The position numbers were made by a program, and so were the translations under genes. From assembly GCF_016031625.1 (NCBI RefSeq), contig NZ_JACCHP010000009.1:62001-126000 (forward strand): 64,000 nt of DNA, given 5' to 3'. The first letter of the stretch is position 1; every line of letters starts with the position of its first letter. This document shows positions 16,810-25,766 of this stretch, in pieces. A model generated the notes under the pieces. That model was not told the origin of the DNA and did no database searches. It saw only the letters and a program-made list of their open reading frames with translations. The stretch comes from Bradyrhizobium agreste. GTDB taxonomy: Bacteria > Pseudomonadota > Alphaproteobacteria > Rhizobiales > Xanthobacteraceae.

Positions 16810-18728
16810 GCGAGATCGCGGCGAAAGCACCGACACGCCCGCGGCGCCGGCTGATCGCGTCGCGTCTCGTGCCCTATCTGCTGCTCCAGGCGTTGATCGT
16901 GATCGTCACGATCCTGGGGATTCGGCTGCTGCAGCCGAGCGATCCTGATGACTACGCGGTGAGCGATTTCTCGGCGCGGGAGGACGGTCTGACGCGCCCT
17001 GTGACGCTGCCGCATTTCACCTCGTCACGCTACTCGCTGGCCGACCCGCCATTCTACACCGGCACCTTCACGTTCCGGAGCGGCGATGCGGCCTCCGGCT
17101 GGTCGGTGTACCTGCCGCGCTTCAGCAACGCGGTGGAGGTGGCCGTCAACGGCGTCGTCGTGCTCGACTCCCGGCGCGATGCCAACGCCAATCGGTCCGA
17201 CCGCAACACGCCGCAGATCGCCGTCATCCCCGCCTCGCTGCTGCGCGAGGGCGCCAACGAGATCACGGTGCGGCTGTTCGTGTGGGGCCCGCTCAAGGGC
17301 TTCCTCGACACCGTCTATGTCGGGCCGGATGCCGCCTTGCGGCCGGCCTATGAGACGCGCACGCTGCTGTTTGTCACCCTGCCGGTGGTGTTTTCAGCCT
17401 GGCAGGCGATCCTCGCCGTCATCCTCGCGATCATGTGGCTGATGCGGCGTCACGAATCGGTCTATGGCGTACTGGCGACGGCGATGGTGCTCGGCGTGGT
17501 GCAGGCATTCGCGCCGCCGCCGGTGCCGCCGGCCACGGTATCGCACCTGGCCGCGGTGCTGCTCGCCTCCGCACCGATCGAGAGCGCGCTGATCGTCGCG
17601 TTCGGCGCGCTGTTCTTCGGCTGGCGCTGGCCGCGTTACGGCACGCTGCTGTTCGTGCCTGGTCTCGCCGTGTTCGTGATCGGGCTGATCGGAGGCCCGC
17701 CGCTGCCGCGCATCCTGTTCCTGATGCTCGGCATTCCCACCGTCGGGCTCTGCCTGTTCCTGATGGCCTGCATCACGGCCATCGCTGTGGTCCGGCGGCA
17801 GGACGCGGCGAGCTTCATGATTGGCTGCGCGGTGACCATCGTGCTGACCTGCTGGATGCAGGACATGCTCACGGTGCTCGAGATCGTGAACAACGACCGC
17901 ATCTTCGTCTCGCGGCTGTCCTATTCGGCGATGCTGGTCGCCATCGGCGCCGGGCTGACCTGGCGCTTTGCCCGCGCCTTGAACCAGGTCGACAGCTTCG
18001 CCGGCCAGCTGGTGACGCGGGTGCGGGAGGCCGAGGAGCGGCTGAAGGCGAGCTTTGCCCGCGAGGAGGAGCGCGCCCGCGCAGCGGCGCTCGCCAACGA
18101 GCGCACGCGCCTGATGCGAGATCTGCACGACGGTCTCGGCGGCCAGCTCGTCAGCATCGTCGCCCTGTCCGAGCGCGGCAGTGCGGGCGCGACCATCACG
18201 GACGCCGCCCGCGCGGCGCTGAAGGATCTGCGCCTCGTTATCGATTCCATGGACGATATCGGGGGCGACCTGATGCTGGCGCTCGGCTCCTGGCGCGAGC
18301 GGGCCACGGCCCAATTGCGGCCGCACGACATCACACTGGACTGGCGCGTGGCGACGCCGCAGGGCCTGCCGCTGCATCCCGAACTGAGGCCATGGCACGT
18401 GATCCAGATCGTGCGCATCCTCGACGAGGCCGTGACCAATGCGGTCAAGCACGCGCAGGCCCGCCGCATCGCCGTGACCATCGACACGTTCGACGCAGGC
18501 CAGGGGCCGTACGGCGTGATCAGCGTGACGGACGACGGAAGCGGCTTTGCGCTGGCCGGCAATGGCGAGGCCGCCGGCGCCGGCCAGACCGCGCGCGGCC
18601 TGCGCAACATGAAAAGCCGCGCCGCGCGCTGCGGCGCAGTGCTCGATCTGGCGTCTGATGCCTCCGGCACGCGCGTGCGGCTAAAATTGCCGCAGCGTTT
18701 TCCCGACAGCGACATGGCCGTAGGCTGA
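16806..18728 (+). CDS. Membrane sensor histidine kinase, NarX/DesK-type core
   Basis: A 640-residue kinase. One helix near residues 20-42 precedes an extracytoplasmic beta-rich domain (about 60-195, FYTGTFTFRSGDAASGWSVY region), then six to seven transmembrane helices (about 205-400), an architecture like 7TMR-DISM receptors. A coiled coil leads to the phosphorylation helix MRDLHDGLGGQLVS with His441, and the HATPase domain has DEAVTNAVKHAQARR, DDGSGFA and ARGLRNMKSRA. The start is a GTG overlapping the response-regulator stop by 4 nt; a longer frame from 16644 is a shadow inside that gene. The ligand is unknown, but the periplasmic domain suggests a small molecule or carbohydrate. Confidence 0.88.
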   Translation: MSEIAAKAPTRPRRRLIASRLVPYLLLQALIVIVTILGIRLLQPSDPDDYAVSDFSAREDGLTRPVTLPHFTSSRYSLADPPFYTGTFTFRSGDAASGWSVYLPRFSNAVEVAVNGVVVLDSRRDANANRSDRNTPQIAVIPASLLREGANEITVRLFVWGPLKGFLDTVYVGPDAALRPAYETRTLLFVTLPVVFSAWQAILAVILAIMWLMRRHESVYGVLATAMVLGVVQAFAPPPVPPATVSHLAAVLLASAPIESALIVAFGALFFGWRWPRYGTLLFVPGLAVFVIGLIGGPPLPRILFLMLGIPTVGLCLFLMACITAIAVVRRQDAASFMIGCAVTIVLTCWMQDMLTVLEIVNNDRIFVSRLSYSAMLVAIGAGLTWRFARALNQVDSFAGQLVTRVREAEERLKASFAREEERARAAALANERTRLMRDLHDGLGGQLVSIVALSERGSAGATITDAARAALKDLRLVIDSMDDIGGDLMLALGSWRERATAQLRPHDITLDWRVATPQGLPLHPELRPWHVIQIVRILDEAVTNAVKHAQARRIAVTIDTFDAGQGPYGVISVTDDGSGFALAGNGEAAGAGQTARGLRNMKSRAARCGAVLDLASDASGTRVRLKLPQRFPDSDMAVG

Positions 18729-18876
18729 AAGGCCCCCTCCCCGAACGTGTGGGGCGCACGGAGAGAGGGGACGGGCCGGGTTAAATTGCCTGCGGAGGAC
18801 GGGGGGTGTTCGTCCGCAGGCCCCTTGGCCCGAACCTTCTCCCTCACCCCGCTTGCGGGGCGAGGTGAGGAAGCGG

Positions 18877-19161
18877 TCAGCGCACGCCGACGCGATTGAC
18901 CGGGCCGCCGCGATTCATCGGCGTTCCCGCGCGCACGCCGACACCGGGCGCACCGACGCCGGGGGTTGCGACCGCCGCCGCCGCGACCGGCGCTCCCACC
19001 ACCACGGCGCCGGTCGGCCGCACCACGCAGCCCTTAGGCACGCCGACGGTCTTGCAATAGACCACGGCCTGCGCCGGGCTCGTGCCCAGCGACACCATCG
19101 CCGCGCCCGCCAGCGCCATGACCGTCAGCCCTGCGCCCAGCGCTCCAGCTCTCTTCGACAT
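18877..19161 (-). CDS. Small exported Gly/Val/Ala-rich protein
   Basis: A 94-residue protein with a signal peptide (MSKRAGALGAGLTVMALAGA...SPAQA) and a short mature part holding two Cys (VYCKTVGVPKGCVVRP) followed by a low-complexity Val/Ala/Gly/Pro tail ending NRGGPVNRVGVR. The start at 19161 is supported by an AGGAGAG ribosome site. Function unknown; probably periplasmic or surface associated. A GC-rich imperfect inverted repeat lies just downstream (18842-18870). Confidence 0.65.
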   Translation of the reverse strand: MSKRAGALGAGLTVMALAGAAMVSLGTSPAQAVVYCKTVGVPKGCVVRPTGAVVVGAPVAAAAVATPGVGAPGVGVRAGTPMNRGGPVNRVGVR

Positions 19162-19396
19162 TCCTGCTCTCCTGCTTCCCGTTCGGCGTCCCGATGCAAT
19201 CACCGGTTTCGCAGCCGAGGTGCCGCCTGAATGACAAAAGTCGGCGCGCGGATACATGCCATGAAGATGGGGGTACCGCCGGCGGGAGGACTGGCCGCTG
19301 CCATGAACATGGGATGGACCGGCGCCCCGCCTTTGCGGAATGGTCCGGCTCGATTGATCCCGGTCGGGACCAACGAGAATTCCAACGAGGTGCTTC

Positions 19397-19621
19397 ATGA
19401 AGATTTCGGTTCTTGCCGCGCTGCTGCTTACAGCTGCCGCCCTGCCTGCTGCCGCGCAGTCCGGTCCATCCGTCCAGGAGCAAATGGCCTGCCGCGGCGA
19501 CGCCAGCAAATTCTGCGCCGAGCATATCGGCAAGCCGCCGCAGATGAATGCCTGCCTGCGCGAGAACAAGTCGAAGCTCTCGGATTCCTGCCGCAAGGTG
19601 GTTGAATCACGCGGAGGCTAG
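19397..19621 (+). CDS. Small exported cysteine-rich-repeat protein
   Basis: A 74-residue protein with a clear Sec signal (MKISVLAALLLTAAALPAAAQ) and four Cys in the pattern CRGDASKFC...NACL...DSC, which matches a single copy of the short cysteine-rich repeat seen in GLG1-like proteins and small bacterial secreted proteins. Probably disulfide-bonded in the periplasm. It is monocistronic. Role unknown. Confidence 0.75.
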   Translation: MKISVLAALLLTAAALPAAAQSGPSVQEQMACRGDASKFCAEHIGKPPQMNACLRENKSKLSDSCRKVVESRGG

Positions 19622-19701
19622 TCGCTCATCCCTCTCTCTTGGAAGAAGACAGAGAGGGGCGGCGCTGTGCCGCCCTCTCGAAAAATGCCGAAGGTGCGCC
19701 G

Positions 19702-20124
19702 CTATTCCTGCATCAGCTCGCCGCTACCGCCGAACTCGGCGGGAAAATCCTTCAGCTTGGGCAGGCCGTCGCGCATCGGCAGCACAGTCTCGGCATAGTT
19801 GACGTGGACGCCGGGTGTGAACGCGAGCGTGGGGATGGTGGCGGTGAAGACGTCGACCAGGCCGAGCGGCGGATGGTTGGTCATGAGATGGCCGCCGCAC
19901 TTCTTGCAAAATTTGCGCTCGCTGAGCGGCGTCTTGGCGAAGGTCTCGACATTCTGAGCGCCTTCGGTGATGCGCACGGCCTCTGGCTTCCACAGGCTGA
20001 AGGCGTTGACCGGACCGCCCGACCACGAGCGGCAGGAGCGGCAATGGCAATAGCCCATCGCCTCCGGCGCGCCCGTGACTTCGACCGTGACCGCGCCGCA
20101 GAAGCAGTTTCCGACATGTTTCAT
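19702..20124 (-). CDS. GFA-family zinc-binding protein
   Basis: A 140-residue protein of the glutathione-dependent formaldehyde-activating (GFA/CENP-V) fold. Zinc-ligand cysteines appear as CFCGAV, YCHCRSC and FCKKCGGHL, the two metal sites of the family. Members bind zinc and sometimes S-hydroxymethylate glutathione, but most are of unknown substrate. The start at 20124 has GGAGACG upstream and begins MKHVGNCFCGAV, as expected. It is followed by nothing on the same strand and preceded by the methyltransferase gene with a 91-nt gap, so they may be cotranscribed. Confidence 0.87.
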   Translation of the reverse strand: MKHVGNCFCGAVTVEVTGAPEAMGYCHCRSCRSWSGGPVNAFSLWKPEAVRITEGAQNVETFAKTPLSERKFCKKCGGHLMTNHPPLGLVDVFTATIPTLAFTPGVHVNYAETVLPMRDGLPKLKDFPAEFGGSGELMQE

Positions 20125-20215
20125 TTGGACGTCTCCGTTTTTCTGATGGATCGTTATCGCGCCTCGGCGCCCCGCGCGCCCTTCCTTCGATTGGACGCGC
20201 ACGGCTTGGCCGAGA

Positions 20216-21004
20216 CTACACTGACCGGCGCCAGGGAATAAGCATGGAGACGCGTTGTTTGTACTGCCGGTACTCGTCGCCGAAGAGATCGACGAGATCG
20301 CTCTCCTCAAGCGCGATGCCGACGAAGATGTAGAGCGTGGTCACGGCCGTGAACAAAAGATGACCCGCGGTCATGACCGGCGCCGCCCAGAACGCAATGA
20401 TGAAACCGAGATAGATCGGATGGCGGACGAACTTGTAGAGCAGCGGCGTCTTGAAGCGCGGCGGCTCCATCTCCTTGCCGATGAGATGATTGGTCACCTG
20501 ATGCAGGCCGAACAATTCGAAATGGTTGATGATGAAGGTCGAGGTGAATACCAGCACCCAGCCGGCGAAGGACAACGTGACCAGTGTCACGGCAAGATCC
20601 GGGTTCTCGACGCTCCATATCACCGATGGCAGCGGACGCCACTGCCAGAACAGGAGCAGCAGTGACAGGCTCGCGAACAGCACATACGTGCTTCGCTCGA
20701 CCGGTTTGGGGACGAACTGCGTCCACCAATCCTTGAATTGCCGGCGTGCCATCACGCTGTGTTGAACTGCGAACAGCGACATCAGCAGCAAATTGATGAC
20801 GACCGCCCGAACGACGGGCGCTTCGGCGCCGGTATCGATGGTCTTGGGCACCATCACCCCCATGACAAAGCCGATCGCATAGAGAATGGTGACGAAAAAC
20901 ACGAGATACGCCGCAATTCCGTACAGAAAGGCGATGAACCTGAAAATACGAGAGCCCGCAACGTCCGAGCCGAAGGAATGAACCTGGTGATCGAGTTGGG
21001 TCAT
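20216..21004 (-). CDS. mddA: Membrane methyltransferase, probable methanethiol S-methyltransferase
   Basis: A 262-residue protein with five to six membrane helices. The C-terminal part holds RHPIYLGFIIAFWAAPVMT and EESDLVDLFGDEYRQYKQRV, the SAM-binding signature of isoprenylcysteine-carboxyl-methyltransferase-like enzymes. The overall sequence, including WRPLPSVIWSVE and INHFELFGLHQV, fits MddA, which methylates methanethiol to dimethyl sulfide and has been described in Bradyrhizobium. The start at 21004 has a GGAG site; the long upstream extension runs into the divergent regulator. The neighbour on the other side is a winged-helix/TPR regulator with a 133-bp shared promoter region, a plausible controller. 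NnrU-like proteins are the main alternative. Confidence 0.75.
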   Translation of the reverse strand: MTQLDHQVHSFGSDVAGSRIFRFIAFLYGIAAYLVFFVTILYAIGFVMGVMVPKTIDTGAEAPVVRAVVINLLLMSLFAVQHSVMARRQFKDWWTQFVPKPVERSTYVLFASLSLLLLFWQWRPLPSVIWSVENPDLAVTLVTLSFAGWVLVFTSTFIINHFELFGLHQVTNHLIGKEMEPPRFKTPLLYKFVRHPIYLGFIIAFWAAPVMTAGHLLFTAVTTLYIFVGIALEESDLVDLFGDEYRQYKQRVSMLIPWRRSV

Positions 21005-21137
21005 GAAACGCTCCGTTGTGCCGAGGCATCGACACGGTTTGGTCTTCGCACCATGCGGGGTCGGACGTCCCGCGGCTTTCGCGGACCATTGATTTTCGCC
21101 TGAGACGCCTTTGATTTTTGCTTGAGACGACGAAAAC

Positions 21138-22685
21138 GTGCGATTTCGCTTTGAAAACAACCTGCTGGACGGCGACCTTCGGGAGCTCACTTGCGACGGC
21201 AAGACCATTCCGTTGCAGCCGCAAGTATTCGATCTCTTGTTTTATCTGGTCACGCAACGGGGGCGTGTGGTCAGCAAGGGTGACCTGATCAGCCAGATCT
21301 GGAACGATCGCATCGTTTCGGATTCAGCCCTGAACAGCCGGATCAACGCCGCCCGCAAGGCGCTGGGCGACGACGGCGCGACCCAGCGCCTGATCAAGAC
21401 CATTCCGCGCAAGGGCTTTCGTTTCGTCGGCGAGGTCCGGGAAGAGGCGGCTGCATCGCCCGCGCAGGCGGAATCCAGGCCCGCTCCCCCGCGCGTGGCG
21501 GAGCGCCCGGCAATCGCGGTGCTCGCCTTCGAGAACATGAGCGGCGATCCCGAGCAGGACTATTTCGGCGACGGCATCAGCGAGGACATCCTCACCGCGC
21601 TGTCGAAGCAGCGCTGGTTCATGGTGATCGCCCGCAACTCCTCCTTCACCTACAAGGGACGCGCGGTCCATCTCAGGCAAATCGCCGAGGAGCTCGGCGT
21701 CCGCTACATCGTCGAAGGCAGCGTGCGCAAGTCGGACAACCGGGTGCGCATCACCGCCCAGCTCAACGACGCCGTGTCGGGCGGTCATCTCTGGGCCGAG
21801 CGCTATGACCGCGAGCTCGTCGACGTCTTCGCCGTGCAGGACGAGATCACCAATGCGATCGCCGCCGCGATCGAGCCGCAGATCCACGCGGCCGAGAATT
21901 TCCGCAGCCATCGCAAGCCGCCGGCGAGCCTGGATGCCTGGGACCTCTTGATGCGCGCGCTGTCGCATTACTGGCGCGTGACCCGCCAGGACCACGCGGC
22001 CGCGAAGGCGCTGCTCGCGCGCGCGATCGCGATCGATCCGAATTACGGCCAGGCGCTGTCGGTGCTGGCCGTGAACGACATGTTCGGCGTGCATCTCGGC
22101 TGGACCGAGCTGGCCGCGGTCGCGCCGGCCGCGGAAGCCGCCGCGCTCAAAGCGGTGCGTTGCGACCATGAGGATGCCTGGGCGCATGCCGCGCTCGGCA
22201 GCGTCTGCTTCTCGACCCGCAGGCTCACGGACGCGCTGTCCGAGTTCGAGCAGGCGCTCGCGCTCAATCCGAACTTCTCGCTGGCGCAGGGCTATTACGC
22301 GCTGGCACTGTCCTATGCCGGACGCTCGAACGACTCGTTCGAGGCTGCGCAAAAGGCAATTCGGCTGTCGCCGCGCGATCCGTCACTGGCGATCTATCAC
22401 GGTATAGCCGCCTATGCGCGCTTCACCGAGCGGCACTATGGCGAGGCCATCGCGCTGGCACGCGAGGCGATCCGCCACCGCGGCGACCTCACCGGCGCCT
22501 ACCGCGTGCTCGCCGTCTCCGCCGGCATGACCGGCGATGGCGCGCTCGCGGAAATGGCACTCGGAGAGCTCCGTCGCACCCAACCGGGCATCTCGCTGCA
22601 CTGGATCGCGACGCAGCTGCCGTGGGCCAACGAGCGAGATCGCGAACACTATCTGGAGGGCTTCAGACGAGCGGGATTGCAGTGA
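21138..22685 (+). CDS. CadC-type winged-helix regulator with TolB-like and TPR domains
   Basis: A 515-residue protein starting at a GTG. Residues 1-98 form an OmpR/PhoB-type winged helix (LQPQVFDLLFYLVTQRGRVV and NSRINAARKALGDDG) ending IPRKGFRFVG. A TolB-like domain follows (about 120-250, IAVLAFENMSGDPEQDYFGDG), then tetratricopeptide repeats to the end (AIAIDPNYGQALSVLAV and similar units). There is no transmembrane helix between the domains, so this is a cytoplasmic member of the group often labelled adenylate-cyclase-like. It is divergent from the probable mddA gene. Its signal is unknown. Confidence 0.85.
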   Translation: MRFRFENNLLDGDLRELTCDGKTIPLQPQVFDLLFYLVTQRGRVVSKGDLISQIWNDRIVSDSALNSRINAARKALGDDGATQRLIKTIPRKGFRFVGEVREEAAASPAQAESRPAPPRVAERPAIAVLAFENMSGDPEQDYFGDGISEDILTALSKQRWFMVIARNSSFTYKGRAVHLRQIAEELGVRYIVEGSVRKSDNRVRITAQLNDAVSGGHLWAERYDRELVDVFAVQDEITNAIAAAIEPQIHAAENFRSHRKPPASLDAWDLLMRALSHYWRVTRQDHAAAKALLARAIAIDPNYGQALSVLAVNDMFGVHLGWTELAAVAPAAEAAALKAVRCDHEDAWAHAALGSVCFSTRRLTDALSEFEQALALNPNFSLAQGYYALALSYAGRSNDSFEAAQKAIRLSPRDPSLAIYHGIAAYARFTERHYGEAIALAREAIRHRGDLTGAYRVLAVSAGMTGDGALAEMALGELRRTQPGISLHWIATQLPWANERDREHYLEGFRRAGLQ

Positions 22686-23033
22686 GGCCTCTTACCCTCC
22701 CTGGAGGAGGAGGAGGGTACGCATGCAAGGTGACGGCCTGATGCTTTTGGTCGCAGGCGCGGACTTGTGCACCGCCCCGGCATGCTCTCACCACGGCTGA
22801 CAGCCGCCTGATCCCGCGGAGCGGGCCGATCTGCCGTGCCGCCGCACGGTGGGAAAAACAGGACGCGCTGTACATTTTTTGTGCGAGCACTGTCGCGACT
22901 TTCATCTTGCCGCGCCGAACGGGACTGTGTGAGCCTCGACAGCGGATGGGGACTGGGATGGACCGACCGTCGCTTTGCGCGCGAGCGCGCCTGCGAAGCG
23001 TTTACGGCTGGTCTCGCTTGAGAAAGATACGAC
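22686..23033. other. Non-coding gap upstream of the ABC importer operon
   Basis: About 350 bp between the CadC-type regulator and the substrate-binding gene. It should contain the importer promoter. I see no convincing gene, operator or repeat in it; frames on both strands are low-complexity shadows. Confidence 0.5.
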
Positions 23034-24584
23034 ATGCCAAAACGAGTGTTGCTTGGTCTCTTCCTGGCTTGCGGCCTTTCGGCCCCGGCGCTGGCGCAAG
23101 AGCCGAAGACGGGGGGTGTGATCAATGCCGTGATCCAGCCCGAGCCGCCGGGCCTGATGCTTGCGATGGTCCAGAACGGCCCGGTCCAGATGGTCTCGGG
23201 CAACATCTTCGAAGGCCTGTTGCGCTACAGCCCCAAGCTCGAACCGCTGCCGGAGCTTGCCGAGAGCTGGAGCGTCAGCGAGGACGCCAAGACCTACACC
23301 TTCAAGCTAAAGAAGGGCGTGACCTGGCATGACGGCAAGCCCTTCACCGCCGCCGACGTGCTGTTCTCGATCGAGATGCTGAAGCAGACCCATGCGCGTG
23401 CCCGCACCAATTTGGCGCAGGTCGACAAGATCGAGACGCCGGACGAGCATACGGTGGTCTTCACGCTGAAGCAGCCGTTCGGCCCGTTCCTCGGCATCTT
23501 CGAGGTCGGCTCGATGCCGATGGTGCCGAAGCATCTCTACGACGGCACCGACTGGAAGACCAATCCCTACAACAACGCGCCCATCGGCACCGGGCCCTTC
23601 ATGTTCAAGGAATGGCAGAAGGGCTCGTTCATCCGCCTGGTCAAGAACCCGAACTACCACGAGAAGGGCAAGCCCTATCTCGACGAGGTCTACTGGCAGA
23701 TCATCCCGGACGCCGCGGCGCGCTCGGTGGCATACGAGACCGGCAAGGTCGACGTGCTGCCCGGCGGCTCGGTCGAGAATTTCGACGTGCCGCGGCTGTC
23801 CAAGCTGAAGGACACCTGCGTCACCGGCGCCGGCTGGGAATTCTTCTCGCCGCTGGCCTGGCTGTGGCTGAACAACCGCCACGGCCCGCTCGCCGACAAG
23901 CGGGTGCGGCAGGCGATCATGTATGCGATCGACCGCGACTTCGCCAAGGACGTGATCTGGAACGGGCTCGGCAAGGTCGCCACCGGCCCGTCGGCCTCGA
24001 CCATCAAGTACTACACCGACGACGTGAAGAAATATCCGTACGATCCGGCCAAGGCCAAGGCGCTGCTGAAGGAAGCCGGCTACAAGGGCGAGAAGATCCG
24101 CTTGCTGCCGCTCGCCTATGGCGAGACCTGGCAGCGCTGGGGTGAAGCCGTCAAGCAGAACCTCCAGGATGTCGGCATGACCATCGAGACGATCGCCACC
24201 GACGTTGCCGGCGGCAACCAGAAGATCAGCGAGTGGGACTACGACATCGCCTTCACCTATCTCTACCAGTACGGCGACCCCGCGCTCGGAGTGGGACGCA
24301 ACTACATCTCCAGCAACATCGCCAAGGGCCAGGTCTTCAACAATGTCGAGGGTTATTCCAACCCGGAGATCGACAAGCTGTTCGCCGAGGGCGCGGTTGC
24401 AACGCCGGATTCCAAGCGTAAGGAGATCTATGAGAAAGCGCAGAAGATCCTGGTCGAGGACGTGCCCGTGGCCTGGATGCTCGAGCTGCAATTTCCGACC
24501 ATCATGCGCTGCAAGGTCAAGAACCTGATCACCACGGGGATCGGGGTCAATGACGGCTTCAAGGACGCATGGCTCGACAAGTGA
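23034..24584 (+). CDS. Peptide/nickel-type ABC transporter substrate-binding protein
   Basis: A 516-residue SBP family 5 protein with a Sec signal (MPKRVLLGLFLACGLSAPALA, cleavage before QEPK). Family features include AESWSVSEDAKTYTFKLKKG, TWHDGKPFTAADVLFSIEML, GTGPFMFKEWQKGS and NPNYHEKGKPYLDE. It is the first gene of a complete importer operon: after a 210-nt gap with an inverted repeat come two permeases and a fused ATPase. The gap stem could lower downstream expression so that the receptor is made in excess (inference). Ligand is not identifiable. Confidence 0.9.
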   Translation: MPKRVLLGLFLACGLSAPALAQEPKTGGVINAVIQPEPPGLMLAMVQNGPVQMVSGNIFEGLLRYSPKLEPLPELAESWSVSEDAKTYTFKLKKGVTWHDGKPFTAADVLFSIEMLKQTHARARTNLAQVDKIETPDEHTVVFTLKQPFGPFLGIFEVGSMPMVPKHLYDGTDWKTNPYNNAPIGTGPFMFKEWQKGSFIRLVKNPNYHEKGKPYLDEVYWQIIPDAAARSVAYETGKVDVLPGGSVENFDVPRLSKLKDTCVTGAGWEFFSPLAWLWLNNRHGPLADKRVRQAIMYAIDRDFAKDVIWNGLGKVATGPSASTIKYYTDDVKKYPYDPAKAKALLKEAGYKGEKIRLLPLAYGETWQRWGEAVKQNLQDVGMTIETIATDVAGGNQKISEWDYDIAFTYLYQYGDPALGVGRNYISSNIAKGQVFNNVEGYSNPEIDKLFAEGAVATPDSKRKEIYEKAQKILVEDVPVAWMLELQFPTIMRCKVKNLITTGIGVNDGFKDAWLDK

Positions 24585-24601
24585 GGGCGGTGCCTTCCTT
24601 C

Positions 24602-24647
24602 ACCTCTCCCCGCTTGCGGGGAGAGGTCGAATGTGCGCGAAGCACAT
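24602..24647. repeat. Two adjacent palindromes within the importer operon
   Basis: A perfect 12-bp stem (ACCTCTCCCCGC-TT-GCGGGGAGAGGT, 24602-24627) is followed by ATGTGC-GCGAA-GCACAT (24631-24647). Both belong to short repeats common in Bradyrhizobium and relatives; a related CTCTCCCCGC element lies near 24713-24738. Placed between the receptor gene and the permeases, they may stabilise the upstream mRNA or attenuate transcription. Confidence 0.65.
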
Positions 24648-24794
24648 ATTCGGGTGAGGGGGTACAGGTCAATCAGCATTCTCATGCGTGGAGAGAAGCC
24701 CCTCACCCCAACCCTCTCCCCGCAAGAGCGGGGCGAGGGAGCGCACTGCCCCAGTGGCTAAAGGTCACGTCACCCTCTATGAACTTCCAGTAAG

Positions 24795-25766
24795 ATGCTC
24801 TCCTTCGTCGCTCAGCGTGTCCTCAAGGGCGTGATCGTCCTGCTCGCGATCGTCGTCCTCAATTTCTTCCTGATCCGCCTGGCGCCGGGCGATCCCGCGA
24901 TCGTGATGGCGGGCGAGGCCGGGGCCAGCGACCAGGTCTTCGTCAAGCAGCTCCGGGAGAAGTTCGGCCTCGACAAGCCGCTGCCCGAGCAGCTGTTTAT
25001 CTACGTCAAGGGCGTCGTCACTCTCGACCTCGGCTTTTCCTTCCGCCAGCAGGCTCCGGTCGCAAAACTGATCGGCGAGCGGCTGCCGGCAACGCTGTTG
25101 TTGACGCTGACCGCCTTCGCGATCTCGCTCACGCTCGGCATCCTGTTCGGCACCTTCGCCGCGCGCTTTGCCGGAACCTTCCTCGACACCGCCATCACCG
25201 TGTTCGCGCTGATCTTCTACGCCATGCCGATCTTCTGGGTGGCGCTGATGGGCATCTTGCTGTTCTCGGTCACGATGGATTGGCTGCCGAGCTTCGGTTA
25301 CGAGACGGTCGGTGCCAATCTCACCGGCCTTGCCCATTCGGTCGATGTCGCAAAGCATCTGATCATGCCGGCGATGACCCTCGGCCTGTTCTTCATGGCG
25401 ACCTATACCCGCATGACACGCGCCTCGATGCTGGAAGTGAAGCGCCTCGACTTCGTCAAGACGGCGCGCGCCAAGGGTCTCTCAGACGCCGTGATCCAGC
25501 GCCGCCACGTGCTGCGCAACGCGCTGCTGCCGGTGGTGACGCTCGCCGGCGTGCATTCCGGCACTCTGATCGGCGGCGCCGTCATCACCGAGACCGTGTT
25601 CGCCTGGCCCGGCATCGGGCGGCTGATGTACGACGCCCTGCTGCAGCGGGACTATAATTTGCTGCTCGGCGTGTTCGTGATCTGCTCCGCCATGGTCCTC
25701 ACCTTCAACCTCATCACCGACCTGGTCTATCGCCTAGTCGATCCGCGGATCGAATACGCCGCATGA
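24795..25766 (+). CDS. ABC transporter permease, DppB type
   Basis: A 323-residue inner-membrane permease with six helices. N-terminal FVAQRVLKGVIVLLAIVV and RLAPGDPAIVMAGEAG are typical of DppB; the cytoplasmic EAA loop reads VKTARAKGLSDAVIQRRHVL, where the ATPase docks. It overlaps the next permease by 4 nt (ATGA), so the two are translationally coupled. It forms the channel with the DppC-type protein and takes substrate from the upstream receptor. Confidence 0.9.
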   Translation: MLSFVAQRVLKGVIVLLAIVVLNFFLIRLAPGDPAIVMAGEAGASDQVFVKQLREKFGLDKPLPEQLFIYVKGVVTLDLGFSFRQQAPVAKLIGERLPATLLLTLTAFAISLTLGILFGTFAARFAGTFLDTAITVFALIFYAMPIFWVALMGILLFSVTMDWLPSFGYETVGANLTGLAHSVDVAKHLIMPAMTLGLFFMATYTRMTRASMLEVKRLDFVKTARAKGLSDAVIQRRHVLRNALLPVVTLAGVHSGTLIGGAVITETVFAWPGIGRLMYDALLQRDYNLLLGVFVICSAMVLTFNLITDLVYRLVDPRIEYAA

